DNA from: Gordius sp. MW1 | Taxonomy: Eukaryota; Nematomorpha; Gordioida; Gordea; Gordiidae | Assembly: GCA_964036665.1 (NCBI GenBank) | Contig: OZ038528.1 | Coordinates: forward strand, 7,074,501-7,138,500 | DNA length: 64,000 bases | Reading direction: 5' to 3' | In this document: positions 1-13,151 of the stretch, one piece after another | Layout of the letters: each line of letters begins with the position of its first letter | Numbering within the stretch: the stretch's first letter is position 1 | Notes under the pieces: generated by a model | Database searches by the model: none | The model's input: the letters and a program-made list of their open reading frames with translations, nothing else | What the model was told of the DNA's origin: nothing | Made by a program: the position numbers and the translations under genes

Positions 1-102
1 ATTATTGTAGCTTAGGATTTAAACTAAAGTCAGATTAATAAACTTATTTTACTAATGTCTGTTCATAGAGTAAGAATTAAAACTTTCTTGTTAATTTAAA
101 TA

Positions 103-800
103 CAGCGTTTCTCTATTTGTTTGAACATCTTAACTCCCCTCCCGCACACTAGTAGGAGAGAAAAGGGTGATCAATCAAAGCTTTTAAAAAAGAACGCCCT
201 TTCTCTCTCCTTCCTTCGCATGCAACTTACTCCCTCCTTGACCATTTACATGCCTTCGCTACTCTAACATTATTGTTTGCCCTTTTTTATAATTTGCTGG
301 TTTTGGTCAGAAATTTGTCGATTTTTTTGCAAAATTTTTTGATAAAAAAGTGGCCGAAATTTTTAAATCATTGCGTGGGATTTTAAATAAAAAAAACTGC
401 TTTTTAAGTTTAAAATTTTAATTTCTTAACATTTGGTGGTTATTCAGAGATTTTTCATTGCTAAATTTTTTAAGGGACCAACAATTTAAAAAAAGCGAAA
501 AACTTAGTTGCAAGTATAGAATATAGAATGACACTTTATCAAATTTTTTTTACATATATACTAATTTGAATATCTAATTTTTTTTAAAAACTTCAAAATA
601 TTTCATACAAACTTCATACCAATTTTGTAATAAATTTTATAAATTTACATGACAGTTTTTTATTCAAAATTTCACGCAATATTTTCAAAATTTCGACCAC
701 GTTTTTTTATCAAAAAATGTGGCAAAAAAATCGACAAATTTCTGAGAAAAACCACCAAATTTTTAAGAAAATTACAATCTTACTTAAAAAAAATAATAGT
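103..800. mobile_element. Fold-back mariner-like element, truncated copy
   Basis: A TA dinucleotide at 101-102 precedes CAGCGTTTCTCT, the same end found on the complete element at 54211-55268. The following 250 bases (GC-rich CTCCCTCC stretch, then T-rich sequence) match the left arm of that copy. Bases 649-770 are the inverse of about 300-480, so the copy still folds back on itself. No matching outer end is seen on the right, so it is truncated or rearranged. The short open frame at 649-831 is part of the inverted arm and is not a gene. Confidence 0.6.
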
Positions 801-999
801 TTCAAAATTACGCAATATAAATCAAATATGATATTATATGTGTAAGTTTGATTCTTTATGCATAATTAACTGTTTTTATAGCCCTATATGATGTCCTTTT
901 TAAGATATTAGATGAAGATTATTTTCATATTATCAAATCTAACCTTCTAAGATGTATTTCTATTGTAAAAATCTAAAACTAAGCTGAAAAATTATTTAA

Positions 1000-2010
1000 A
1001 AAATGGATTTAGAACAATAGAAACTTTTTATCTCAAAAAATATAGGGTCAAAACTTCCATAAGTTTGGACAACCCTATTTTTTTTGTTTTTTTATGCAAA
1101 ATTTAAAAAATTATGAGCTTATATATGTCTATTTATAAACCGACTATTTTAAAAATCTATAATAATTTAAATTTTAAACTAAGGAAACTTGTAGGAAATC
1201 TCATTTTTTACGCAAAATTTATTTTTTTAGAGCTCATAAAATTTTGTTTTAATATTTAAATTTTTTTTTATTCTTAATTCTAGCTTTCAATGATGTACTA
1301 TTAAAAAAAATATAATTAAAGTCCAAAAATTAGAAAAATAATGGTTAAGAACAGTAGTAACTTTTTATATTGTAAAAAACATAGGGGCAAAAATTTCCTA
1401 AGTTTGGACATTTCTATTCTTTTGAGTTTTATGACAAAATTTCTATATTTATAGTTCCAACCTTATTTTATATTATCTTATTAATAAAATAATGATATTG
1501 GAAAAGAAAATTTTTTATGAGCAAAATTAATCACATAAGGGAAAATTTTGGGAATTAGGGATATAAAATTATAGACAGTTGTTTAAATACCCAAAGTATA
1601 TATATATGCTTTTAAAATTTGAAAAGTATACATTATAATACAATCAAGTTATAACTATTAAAAGTTTGGGGTCGTCATGACCCCCTTTACCATCCCTGTT
1701 AGGATTTTGACCTGACCAACAGAGGGTTTAAAATTAACAAAACTGGGTAATTTTTTTTTAATTTTGCATAGAGAGTCCACTAATGACATGTTGTGTGCAG
1801 CAAATGAAATTTATTGAAAGAAATAAAAACTCGTTTGAGACTAATGATTTTTTAATACTTTTATTAAACAATTTTTAATATTGACAAAAATTTTGCATTA
1901 AAAAACGCAAATTCTAAAAGAATATTTTTTATTAAGGGTCCACGCTGGGTCCGTGCATTGCAAAAGATTATGGAGCCCGTGGACTATAATTTACGCAGGG
2001 CCAAGATCGG
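1000..2010. repeat. Dispersed repeat with internal tandem duplication
   Basis: Two diverged units of about 335 bp follow each other (around 1000-1335 and 1335-1670); both contain an oligo-A stretch, GGGxCAAAA and AAGTTTGGACA. A diverged second copy of roughly 1340-2010 lies at 53480-54090, including the motif GGGGTCxTxATGACCCC followed by a CCATxCxTGTTAG stretch. That terminal motif resembles the TTAA-type elements elsewhere in the window, so a piggyBac-like origin is possible. No coding potential is seen. Confidence 0.55.
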
Positions 2011-4690
2011 ATTTCAATTTTTTAGTAATGTTGGCTAATTAAACCTGAAAGATTTGTGCATATCTCTAGTTCAAACAATGCCTATTGGTGGCATATTCAG
2101 AAGAATTGAAAGGAGCTCTTTGCATATTGCGTCCTTGGAAGAAAGACCACAGGCAAAATTGGATCACAAAAATGAAATAAATTTAACTGTTAATGTTTTT
2201 TAAGTACAAACACAATGCTTTTTATCAAAAACCCATTGTAGATATTGAATCTATAATTTTCATTATTGTTTAATCAAAAAAATTTGCTATAAAATTAATC
2301 AGAGCCCCCCCCTCGATGATGCCCACACCACTCATGAATATAATCTTAATAAGTTAAAGATTAAAGTATTATTTTTCAAACAAAATGTAATCCTCCCCAT
2401 TTAGGCAATCCTGCCTAAGCCACTGATTTTTTGGTTGTAGAAATTTTAATTCGGATTCCACAAATCTTATTCCTATAATCATAGAATTACTGATTGATAA
2501 AAACAATTGTTTTTGACCCTATAAAAGTTAAATTTTGAAGATATTTAAGTTAAAAAGTTTTTTTAATTTTAAATCTTATTGGCAATAATATTAAAAAGCA
2601 TTTATAGATGTTTGACTTGTTTCATAAATAATAAAAATCATAAATTGCATAGCAATTAACAATCAATCATCAAAGAAACAAGCATTCAGTGCATTAATGT
2701 TAATTGAACAACTTACAAGATATAAAAATTTTGGAACGTAGCAAACACCATCAGGTTTAAACTAAGAGAATGCTAAGTTATTAAAATTAAGATGCTTATA
2801 AATTAATTTGCAAAGTCTTAGGTTGGTGGGAACTGCCTTCCAGAATCTGAAAACCCCGAAGGAAATATAAATAACAAATATGTTAACCCCCCTCAACAAT
2901 AATTACAAAATTTTAGTCTTGTAGTGGGTGCACAAATTGTAGGATAAAAATCATGTCGGTAATATATTTTGAACAAATATTTGTTATCCAATATTATATT
3001 TTTGAAATAAATCATTAATATTTCTGTACTATAAATAAAAATGCTTCAAAATATCACAATAGACTGTTTTGTAATAAGAGGTAACTTTTGGAATGGATAT
3101 TTTTACTACACAAGGTTAATTCTTTTTTGTTCTCAACAATTCTTTACTTAACCAGTCATCACTAAGGTCATCCAAATAGCTTAAAGTTAAGATCTGTTAA
3201 AATAGATAAATACATTTACATATGAATAATAGTATACTCTATTAAATTTTCCTGTAGCAGTTAATGCTTTTGTGTTATATGAATACTGAACACTTAGTTG
3301 CATTTTAATACCTATTATAACATTTATATTTTAACAATGACTTAAATATTCCCACCTGATGGGCTAAAAAATAGCAAAAAAACAGGGTATGATAGACGCC
3401 CATCTGGATGCTTAAGTATGTAAGACATGGCTACATATCTTGGCAAGGCCTCAGAAAGAGTCTCTTTGATATCGTTTATTGAACAATTCTATTAATAAAA
3501 TACAATTTTAAAGGTATTTAAAAACATTACTAATAATTCTTCCTCCAAATGTATTAGTTTTGTATCCTTGTTGATTTTCACTATTTTTATAATATTATAA
3601 TAAGATCAAAGTATCAACTTATTAAAGCCGATATTTGAGGCTTTGTGTCGGAACAGAAACTATTAATTTTGTCCTCAAGTTTCTTATCGATCTTACAATC
3701 ATCCTAAAAATTATTTAGTTTTGCCATGCTTGCAATACCGCTAAATTTTCGTTTAACATGTTTTTCCTAAGTTAAAGTCAACTTGCGCAAAAACATAAGA
3801 TGTGCGCACGTATCGGTGCATTCGACCAAAGTTTAACTGACCAAATATCTATGAATGTCTATGAATATTTAACGAAAATGCTCCTTGAAAGGGGTTTACA
3901 GAGACAAAAACGTTAGGGTTAGTGTTTTAGGTCGGGGTTTTAGGTTAGGGTTAATGTTAGATGCACACATTTAAATCGACAAATGCATTTTCGTAGACAT
4001 TTATTTGTTTTTTGCTTTTTTGTCAATTGCAACTGAATCTAAAATGATGTCTATGAATGATTTCCACCTGATTTGTAAAAAAAATTTAATTTTGCCAATT
4101 TTATATTTTTTTGTTGACAAATTAAAATAATTTATTGAATTTTTTTAGCCTATTAATATAATTTATGACTTCATGATGGAACTTGAGTTCATGCTTCCTT
4201 CAATCAAAACACTCCAGAGGGGGGGGGGGGGAGTATTTAAAATTGCCCGGGGAGGTAATACCCCCCCCCGGGCTTCCCCCCTGAAAGAAACCCTGAGTGT
4301 CCTAATTATTTGATTTTATACGTTTAAACGGTAATAATGAAGTATCAAAATTTGAAGCTAAATCTTTCGCCTTATTATAAAGAATGGAATTAAGTCGACT
4401 CAACAATTTAATAAAATTTGCATCCTTTATTATCTTATACAGCAGCTTTAGTAATAATATAGTTAAAAGTTTTATTCAAAAACATATAATTATAATAATG
4501 ATATTGAATTAAATATTTAAAAAAAATTGCTTAAGGGGCCGGGGCCCAAGATTTTTCCCTTGGGAGGGTCCAAGCTATCGGAAACATTTTAGTGAGTACA
4601 CTTTTAGCAAAACAAGTCATCTTTTAGAAGAGTGAAGGACCAAAAATAACGACTTATTAAATTATGTTTTTTTATGGATTAAAAGTTCAA
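2011..4690. other. No gene found; AT-rich intergenic DNA
   Basis: No open frame with recognisable protein similarity is seen on either strand. Local landmarks are a degenerate TTAGGG-like stretch at about 3913-3955, and a GC palindrome at 4205-4300 in which a G-run and a C-run face each other, typical of the short hAT-like elements in this window. Confidence 0.6.
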
Positions 4691-6857
4691 TTAAAAACAA
4701 TGTAACAATTTTATAACAAAGTAAATAATATATGCAACTAGAACACGCAACATATAGTTGCCATGTGAAAAGCAATCTGTTTCTAAATCTATACCACAAA
4801 TTTCTAAATATTGTCCTGGCGACTTGTTTATAATTATAGCAAATGCAAGTTTAAAGGGTAATTGCAATCTTTTAAATTCAAAATGTAAATCTGTCGGAAT
4901 CAAAGGGATCCGTGGGATAAGGACATCTTCTCCAGTGAATGGTCCAGTCAAAAACGTGGCTTCAACAACGTTGTACATTAAGCGTTTCACAGCGAGACGT
5001 GTGCCATTGCAAAGTTTGGGCTGATTGATATTGCGCATCTCCTCTGTTGATCTTCTTTTGTACAAAGGATATCCATCACTTCCTGTAATTGTGTTGCATA
5101 CCAAGACTCTAGGCTTTCGCTTTGATCATTTACCGTCTATCATGCATGGCGATTTTGGATTGAACGTTCCGCAAGGGCCGTGTATAATATTTTTAATAAC
5201 AATTTCGTATAAGTCCTTATCAAGTTCGGGATCAGGTATTTCAGCACATATTATTGAGTCGATGTTGGGTGTGATCTTAGTGTATAGCCATATGAGCATA
5301 TGGGCATGCGGTAAACCTCTCTTTTGCCATTCCACGGAGTACATTCAGCAACGCACAGTGCCGAATCATTGATTTAAGTTTCTGTCGGAAAACACGTGCT
5401 GAGATGTCATGCCTATCGACTGGTGAATGGCTATGAAATAAGAGTTCCTGTACCTCGGGCTATGCAGGATTGCATGAAAATGTAATGAATAAGTCCGGAC
5501 AACCGTAGTTACGAACATACGCGATTGAATCTTGGACGTATTCATTCATATGACGCGGACTTCCGGTGTATGTTGAGGGCAAAATGGTTAGTCTCCCAAC
5601 GTTATCTGTAGTAGCTTCGTTAAGAACTGTATCTCGCAAATAAACATATTCTTCTGAGTTTGGTGATTTAAACGGATGTAGAGCAGACGTTCCGATTCAA
5701 TTTTGGCGTACATATCTATGATGTATTGATGAAACAATTGGGGGCATTTTAAAATATGATTTTCTTCGTGCTCTCGAACCATTAATCAGTATGAATAATA
5801 GTTCATAGCGCTGCATTTTAAGTTTGTCGGTTCACCTGTGATTGCATATCTTAACGTTGAAGTGATATCCGTCAGCACCGTCCAAAAATATAACTGGATA
5901 TTGAAGGGGGTCATAGCATCGATAAGTGTCCGCAACGTGTGTCAAAGTAGCATTTCTCCTATGCAGTACAATATCTCTTGATTGAAATTGATCCCCGACA
6001 ATAACAATTGCGACTTCGTTTATAGTAGGAGCATTGAATCTTCTCACGTGTTGTCCCGCGGGAGTTTTGTCAGCATGAATAACAATCCTGTGTGTATCTG
6101 ATGGCATAATGTCGAGTGAGATTTGAACAAACGCACTAAATTGTTTTTAGCGTGAAGAAGCGCCTGAAGTTGTAAAAAAATAGACCTTTTTACACCACTA
6201 GAAATTCCACGGCGTGCATTTAATTCAATCTCATTATCCCCGATAAAGTACATTTGTAAAAACTTATGTTGCCTATCTGGTATTGGAAGGAGGGACCCCG
6301 CTTTGTGGTAAATTTGGCCTTTTCTTTAAAGGTTGGCATGAATTGAGTTGTAATAATATCTGCGCCAAACGACGTCATTTAGAAGCAGGAGTTATATTTC
6401 CTCATGTTAGATAAGAAATGTTTAGAATCCGCAGTATAACCAGCAAGCAGATATTTTAATGGCTCTGGGGTTCTCCAAGTTTAGGTAATTTAACTTTCCC
6501 GGACGCGCAACACATGCCGTTCGTTTCTCCAGCAAATTTTAGAGCATTGCAGTAAGGACATACAACGTTCATAGCGCCAATTAGAACATGGCGACACAAA
6601 CTTTCAATATGAGAAGAGTTGCATGAAAATGCAACCCGGTTGAATGACCATAATTGTTGATTAGGTGTAGGTGGCTCAAGCAAACTCGCTGAATTTTGTA
6701 GATTGGCTTGTTCAGTTGGTTGAGAAGCCTCTATTATTGAAGCAGAAGAATGCGAGTGCGAAAGCAGTGGGCACTCATCAAGTCTCAGAGTACGTACTTG
6801 ATGCTTTCTATTTTCAGTTCGTGTACGACGCCCTATCGTTGGTCTCTTGCGACGCAT
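4691..6857 (-). pseudogene. Helitron Rep/helicase gene, decayed and internally deleted
   Basis: Read on the minus strand, fragments follow the order of a Helitron RepHel protein. The N-terminal region is at 6857-5832 (RRKRPTIGRRTR start; HADKTPAGQHVRRFNAP). Rep core lies at 5590-5126, including an HTFSCNPAW-like stretch (frame broken), VEWQKRGLPHAHMLIWL with the HUH motif, and GPCGTFNPKSPCMIDGK. Then comes GYPLYKRRSTEE. At about 5039 the sequence jumps to the C-terminal part of a Pif1-type helicase (RNINQPKLCNGTRL, then INKSPGQ, then a frameshifted SHG stretch). The second Rep tyrosine region and most of the helicase are missing. Several stops and frame changes make the gene non-functional. 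Confidence 0.85.
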
Positions 6858-7218
6858 TTAGGTATAAAAGTAGAATTTCTGCATAAAATAAACTACCGAT
6901 GTCTTTAGGAAGTATTTTGTCGATGAACTAAATCAATTTTATATACGAAAGATTATTTACATTGTTACATTTTACAGATGACGTCATATGAAGTCTTACA
7001 TTGTTGCATTTTACAGTATCTTGTATGACATCATATGACGTCTTTATTAAGTGTCAAAACGTATAAAACAAAAAAAACTAGACGGTCTTTTTATTTAGTC
7101 TGTATAAACCATCTAGGATGCTACGGCAATGATCTGGCCAAATTTGGTGGCAATAGGTCGAGAACTTAGGAGTTACTAGAGGACAAAGAAAACGGAGTTA
7201 CATTTTTATATATATAGA
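4691..7218 (-). mobile_element. Helitron with recognisable 5' end
   Basis: The coding remnants at 4691-6857 belong to one minus-strand Helitron. Its 5' end is visible at 7218: the minus strand reads A then TCTATATATATAAAAATG, the TC...AAAATG start typical of animal Helitrons and close to the element beginning at 58355. The downstream text (CCTATTGCCACCAAATTTGG on the minus strand) also parallels that element. I could not find a CTRR end left of 4691, so the 3' end is either lost or too diverged; 4691 is only the end of coding similarity. Confidence 0.75.
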
Positions 7219-7312
7219 TGAGGGATATTTATGGGCCCGTTCTTTAGCGCGGACTAAAATATATAGGCTGAGCTATAACTTAATATTTAAGCCTAGGCAG
7301 ACTAGAGGTCTG

Positions 7313-7652
7313 CATGGGCCGTGTATCCTAAAATTTGTTGTAATTTATTAAAATTATGACGAGAAATTTCAAAAAATATTCATTTTGCTTGAGTTGTTAA
7401 ATTGCTAACTTTCTTCAGCTCCAGCTTCCATCTGCTCGAGTTTCTGCTCGGCCTTTGAGCATTTTTATATGCTATTGTTCTGCCTATTGCACCGAACAAC
7501 GAGCACATATTGTGCTAACGCGCATATTAACCAATACAGTGTGCGTGCTCGCGGAGTTTGAAGAAAGTTAGCAATTTAACAACTCTGCATTTCGCCCCTC
7601 CTTAAATCATTATTGCCCCCCCCTCTAATTCCAATGCTGGCTACGCCCATGC
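7313..7652. mobile_element. Short hAT-like element (CATGGGC family), interrupted
   Basis: The right end (CTGGCTACGCCCATG) and the internal ATTAAAATTATG...AAATTTCAAAAAAT stretch match the family of short elements listed at 22263, 22767 and elsewhere. The left end is degraded (CATGGGCCGTG). It is split by the insertion at 7389-7587. Confidence 0.55.
7389..7587. mobile_element. hAT-type element, 199 bp, nested
   Basis: Inverted ends (left GAGTTGTTAAATTGCTAAC, right inverse ending CAACTCTG) match over about 30 bases. The flanks CATTTTGC (7381-7388) and CATTTCGC (7588-7595) form an 8-bp target duplication with one mismatch. The insertion sits inside the older element 7313-7652. Confidence 0.7.
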
Positions 7653-7689
7653 ATATAATTCTAAGTTGCATTTATAAAAAGTTTGGCAA

Positions 7690-8135
7690 CCACAAGATAA
7701 TATATTTTGGGGTCAAATTTGTTAGGCTTGTTTGAAATATATCCTATAGGTCTGATAGAAGCAATCATAAATTAAAGTATAATTACTAAAAAAAAATAGC
7801 TTCACAAAAGTATCAATAACTATAAAAATAAAAAAATTTAGCAGCAATTTTTATTTCAAATGTTATTTACCTGCTCAAACTACTATTTTTTAAATAAAAA
7901 ACAAAAAAAAATTTTAAATAATAAAAATATTTCTTAACTGACCTTATGGGGTCTACCCCAACACTTGTATTCAAAAATATTGGGACAAAACCCATGAAAC
8001 TTTCAGATAATACAGCTTTTGCTAAATTATTAAAATACTGAAATACCAAAGTTTTAAATGTAAAATAAGTTTAAGTGATATTAATACTTTCATGGGACCT
8101 CTCAGATCCCACAAGTAATCTCCAGGGTTAGGATA
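7690..8135. mobile_element. piggyBac-like element, truncated copy
   Basis: This stretch parallels about 8660-9035, the right half of the complete element next door; both contain TTTGTTAGGCTTGTTT and AATAGAAGCAATCAT-like text. Its right end is a diverged form of the terminal motif (TCCCACAAGTAATCTCC). The small open frame at 7867-8049 lies inside it and is not a gene. Confidence 0.5.
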
Positions 8136-8188
8136 AAAGGTCACTTAGATTTGTAAAACTTGAATTATCATAAAAAGAAAAAGATAGC

Positions 8189-9039
8189 TTAACCCTCGAG
8201 AGTACTTATGAAAATCTAAATCCTGTGCAGACTTATGGGGTATATCAAACCCTATTCTTAAAATGATCATAACTTTAACATCAATATAAAAACGCTTCCC
8301 AAATTTTAAATATAAGTTTATTAAAGTCTCTTATAGGTTCCTGAAAAAAAAATATTTTGATTATAAATGGCAGTTTACAAATTAAATGTAATTTACTTAT
8401 GCAAAAGAATTTTATAAAAATCAAAATGCGGTGTTTTATTTTTGTTAGGGACACCATACAGCTGATAAAATCTTCAAAAGACAAATGAGGTTTTAAAAAT
8501 ATAAAAAAACATGCATTTACAATAAAATAATAATATATACAATAAAAAGTATTTAAAAATATTCATTTTTTAGGCTTGTTACTAACTAAATGGACCCTCT
8601 GACTGAAAGCCTGCATTGTTATATCTACAAAAGTTTTTGCAAAACAGAAAAATAAATTTTAATGTCATATTTGTTAGGCTTGTTTAAAATATATATTGCC
8701 TTTAGGTCTAATAGAAGCAATCATCAGCTAATTACAAAAACTACTAACCACAAAAGTTTAAATAACTTTTAAAACAACAATAATTATTTCAAATGTTACA
8801 AAGCTGCTTAAATTAATTTTAAAAAAATTGAAAATTATAAAAAAAAATTTCTTTGGAATGGAACTCTAAACGCTTATGTCTCCAAAATTATTAAGTCAAA
8901 ACGCATAAAATTTTAAAAAATTATTAAAATACTGAAAAATCCAAAGATTTAAAAAGCTTAAGTGATATTAAATTTAACCTTTTGTGGGGTCTCTCACACC
9001 CATAGACTAACTCACACCCCATAAGTACTCTCGAGTTAA
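8189..9039. mobile_element. TTAA-flanked piggyBac-like element
   Basis: TTAA (8189-8192) is followed by CCCTCGAGAGTACTTATG. The opposite end reads CATAAGTACTCTCGAG followed by TTAA (9036-9039). The 16-18 bp inverted ends plus TTAA target duplication are the signature of piggyBac-superfamily elements. Subterminal copies of CTTATGGGGT lie at about 8230 and 9020. The 843-bp interior has no transposase, so the copy is non-autonomous. Confidence 0.75.
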
Positions 9040-12000
9040 GGCTATTTCGGTAATACACTAACCAAAACAATAATGGTCTCAAGTTTTTTTATATACAATC
9101 AAAAAAATTTAATTTAACCTCCACAAATATCTTTAAAATGGCCTTGACCACGCGACCTTAAATTATTCCTAAGGCATTTGATATAATTGGGATGCTAATA
9201 AACTAATTGCCAATTACCTTGGACGCTCAAAATGTTCACATTCAAGTCTATGAAACTTTTTAATCCTAATATATAAAACTAACTCAAGTGATACAATTTA
9301 TAAGTCTAGGGTTTTAGCCATGTAAAACAAGCTGTCGCTTCAACACCCCCACCCCTCCTTCCCCCGTTGATTTAAAATAAGAGTAAAAGTTTATGTTTTT
9401 AATTAATTTTTTTAATTTTGTCCTTACCACCAAATTTTTTTGAAACCAACCATCCCCTGCCCTAATGATTTACTCCAAAATAAAAATAATTTTAAAAAAT
9501 ATTAAATAAGCGAAAATAATTAATCATTGAAATCACTTATTTTGTGAAAACATTATGAACTTTAGTTCAAGCAGTCAATCAATCAACGGAGTGAATTATT
9601 TTAAAATACTTTTTTTTTCAAATCGTGGCGCCATTTTTGCTTTACGAGGAAGTACACATCAAAATGCAAACGAAACAAACACAAGGTTAATTTTATAACG
9701 CGTTTAACTTTACTCTCTTAATTAGATTCGTAGTTGCTAAAAAAAAGATTAATTGCGTCTACACATCCCATTCACAAAAAGGAGTGGTCCTCGCTTAACT
9801 TAAAATTCATAATTATTTATTAACTAGAGAATAACGGTAAAAATAAAAAAAATTATCCTAAATAATTAAACGTCTCTTAAGCTCAAACCATTTTTTGGAG
9901 CAATGTATTCAAAATCTTTAATTAAATTTTTCAAACAGGAATTAAATACCATTTTGTTGTTTCCATGAGATTAGAAATTTGTTTTGTAGGAATGGAACTT
10001 AGTGTATTTTCAAAGAAAATTTAATTCATTTTGAGATTACGACATACACTTAGCAAATATGTTTAACCGACAAAAGAAATTTAACAATGTAATTGAGTTT
10101 AATGGGGCCGGAAGAAATTAAAAAAAGGTTTTTCGAGATCATTTACATTCATTTTGAGCAAAAATTGTTTTTGATAAGTTATTATTAAAACCATCACATC
10201 ATTAACTTATTTCTATTTTTCCTGCCAAATTTTTTAATGCTTATATAGGGATTTAAAATAAAATATTTTTACTAAATGACCTAGCAATAGTTTTTTTGCT
10301 TTAGATAATGGATCTTTCCGCTCTACTTACAGCTTGTTTCAATGTTCTTATGCGTCTGGTCTGGGTGGGAGAACCAAGAAATACAAAAAATGGGTTATAA
10401 AATGTAAGGCGTTTTTTGCAGTCTAACAAAAAATCCCACAACCTCCCCCCCCCCCCCTTCTTTAAGTTTGAATGCATTATATCAGTCAAAATGCTGTAGG
10501 TCTGTTTCAATGCGCCGTCCAAAATATGTTAACTATTTTTGCCCTATACAATGTTTTGATTCGAGTTGTATTATGACAGATATGATATAGACAACATGCA
10601 TGTTTCATGTTGGTAAAGAATATAAATAAATCTCTTTTTCTTTTATATATGCGATGTATAAATATCTATTTCCCTCCTGCTCTCTCATAAGTTGTTTCTT
10701 TAGGCTAAAGCCTATGGGAAATTTTGAAGACTTATTAACATCAAAAAATACAGGCTGAAATTGAGACGCTTCCGGAGCGTTTAGGGAGCGCTGAATTAAT
10801 GTTATTACTCTTAACAACAGCAAAGGACAAAAATTCAGGGTGGTCTACGGAAATATACTGAGGAATAAAACCAGGATCTAGATTTGATCTTGACATTTAT
10901 TTTCTTCCAATTTATTATAAAATTATCATTAATTTCTCTTTTAGGTTTAGACAAGTAAATTTAATAGGAATTTGTTATAAAATTATACTTCATTTCGGCT
11001 CAAAACTTTGCCCTTATACTAATTCATAGTAAATTTGATTTTAAGGATTCTAAGGTTTAAATTTAAACGACCATATAAACGTTTTGACGAAACTTAACTA
11101 ATTTCCAATTAGTAATAGATTGTAATTAAATATGTGCTACAAGTTGGCATGTTGCTTTAAAAACCGTGGAAGAACAAAGTTTGGCACCATATTAGTGAGA
11201 TTGTTTATTTTGTGTGCATTACTTCATAAAACCAAGTTTGTATAAAAGTTAAATCAAATAAATTCCTGATTGTTTATCCTGTGGTTGGCACTCCTAGAGA
11301 ATCAACATTTTTATATTTTTTGTTTTTTTTAAATACGGTATATTGATGAAATGTGTTAACCCAAAAGTATTATTTGCATAAGTTAATGTTAAATATAATA
11401 GCTAGGATATCAAATCGGGTCCAATAGCATAAAGTTATGAGAAGTTTATTTTATATATCATGTTCATCAAAAAAATTTATTTTTATTAGTTTTTCGTATA
11501 CATGTTGTTTTCCCAATTTATTGTATGATTAATGAAGTATGGGAAATTTTATGAAATAACTGTCGTTAAACTATGATTACGCAGGGAAAATGAGTTTCCA
11601 AAATTTTAATAAGAGTTTTAATTTATTTTCGGAATGACTCCCTAAAAATTAAGTTCCCTTAAGGATCAATATTCTTCGAAAAGGAAGCAGTTTGTTATTG
11701 GTTAATTACCGATAATAAATGTTCTAAATTAATTTAAGATCGCTGATGGCAAGAAGGACGATTTCCCAAGTAAAATGACAGCCCATAAATCTTTTAAATT
11801 ATATCTTAAGGCAAGTGTCTGACAGTTATAAATTTATGCAATGAAAATTCTTCAAATATTACTCAGCAGTAAAATTTATAGCTTAGTTATGGGCGTACGT
11901 AGACTTGTTTTTATAGCCTAATATCATAATGGGTAAAAGAAATAATATTTTGCTCCGGAAATCTATTTTGCCCTTCCAATTTCAATCCAGGTTAAGCGAA

Positions 12001-13151
12001 TGTTAGTATTTTACACGTGTAAAATATTCAATAATTACCGATTACTACCGATAATTTCCGAACGTTGGGCGCCCAAAATATAAGCGTGAGGGAAAAAGGT
12101 TAACCGGTTAAGAGGTGTTTATAAATACGATACGAGAGTTTGAAAAGAGCTTTTATTTTTAAAATATTAATAATCTTTATGTAAATTTAAATTAATTAAA
12201 ACAATTTGTACTTATTTTTATCCAAAGTTTTGCACGTCAATCAACCAATTATATCCCCCTTCCATTTTACTATATTGTTTACACGAGCCTGGGCGCTCAT
12301 TTACATAAGCACGGTTCACCACGCTAACATTTCCGTTCAAAATTTTACTCTCTTAACGCCGCCCTACCCCTATGATCGTGTTAAAAGGCGAGATTATTTT
12401 GAAATTAAAAAAATAACATTTAGTAAAGTTTTTACTTTAATATTATAAAATTAATTAGTATTAATTAAAATTAAAAAAGGTCTATGATTAATGGGGTAAA
12501 ATCCAATGGTACTACGATATGAATTGTGATTACTCACGACGGTTAATTTATCAATAATATTAATATGCATTGCATTGCCAAATTTTTACGACAAATCATG
12601 ATTACGATTTTTTCACCCGGCACGCCCATACCCTTCAAGCTAGCCTCCTCATATTTACCCCACGTGGAGCATAGGGGTTAGGCGAGCGAGCGTCTCCAAA
12701 TAAACGCCCCCCCCCCTATCTTATAACTCATATCATAGTAATGATTTACATTTCGTTTTTTCGCGCATATCCTCCCCCCCCCCCTCCCCTATAACGAACG
12801 TATGAGTAAATAAATTGTTTACTTAATTTCGCCTTCTCGTTATTTACTAGTTTTTACGGAGCGCGCGCCTGAAGTATATTGCTCGTGCGTGTGCGTAGCG
12901 TATAGTGTATACACACACAAATTTATTTATATGTTTTCTTCTAAATTATATATATACGTTACGTTGCTTAATTGGTCATTCATAAATTTTAGCAACAAAC
13001 GCTTGTAACAATTTCCTACCCCCTCGCTCACTATCCCATTTCCTCTCCTATATTTACGCTTTTATTTCCTTCAATTACCTTACACAAATCCCCCACTATT
13101 TTTCCACGTGTTTCAAATAGGGATTAGTTAAATTAGGACTTAAGCTATACG
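9040..13151. other. No gene found; upstream region of the ZFP36-like gene
   Basis: No recognisable coding sequence is seen on either strand. Open frames at 10301-10522 and 10605-10823 (minus) and 12206-12448 (plus) show no family resemblance I can name. From about 12640 to 13130 the base composition shifts towards C-rich tracts (C-runs near 12708 and 12775) and CG dinucleotides (12860-12900), which may mark the promoter of the gene starting at 13152. No convincing TATA box can be fixed. Confidence 0.5.

Noticed and set aside
3900..3960. Interstitial telomere-like TTAGGG motifs
   Set aside because: Only three or four imperfect units, mixed with other text; too weak to call a telomeric relic.
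5025..5372. Plus-strand open frames over the first Helitron (also 4758-5024 and 6671-6886)
   Set aside because: They are antisense shadows of the minus-strand Rep/helicase remnants.
10301..10823. Two adjacent minus-strand frames as a small gene
   Set aside because: Different frames with no splice solution that extends them, no known motif and low-complexity G tract; left unannotated.
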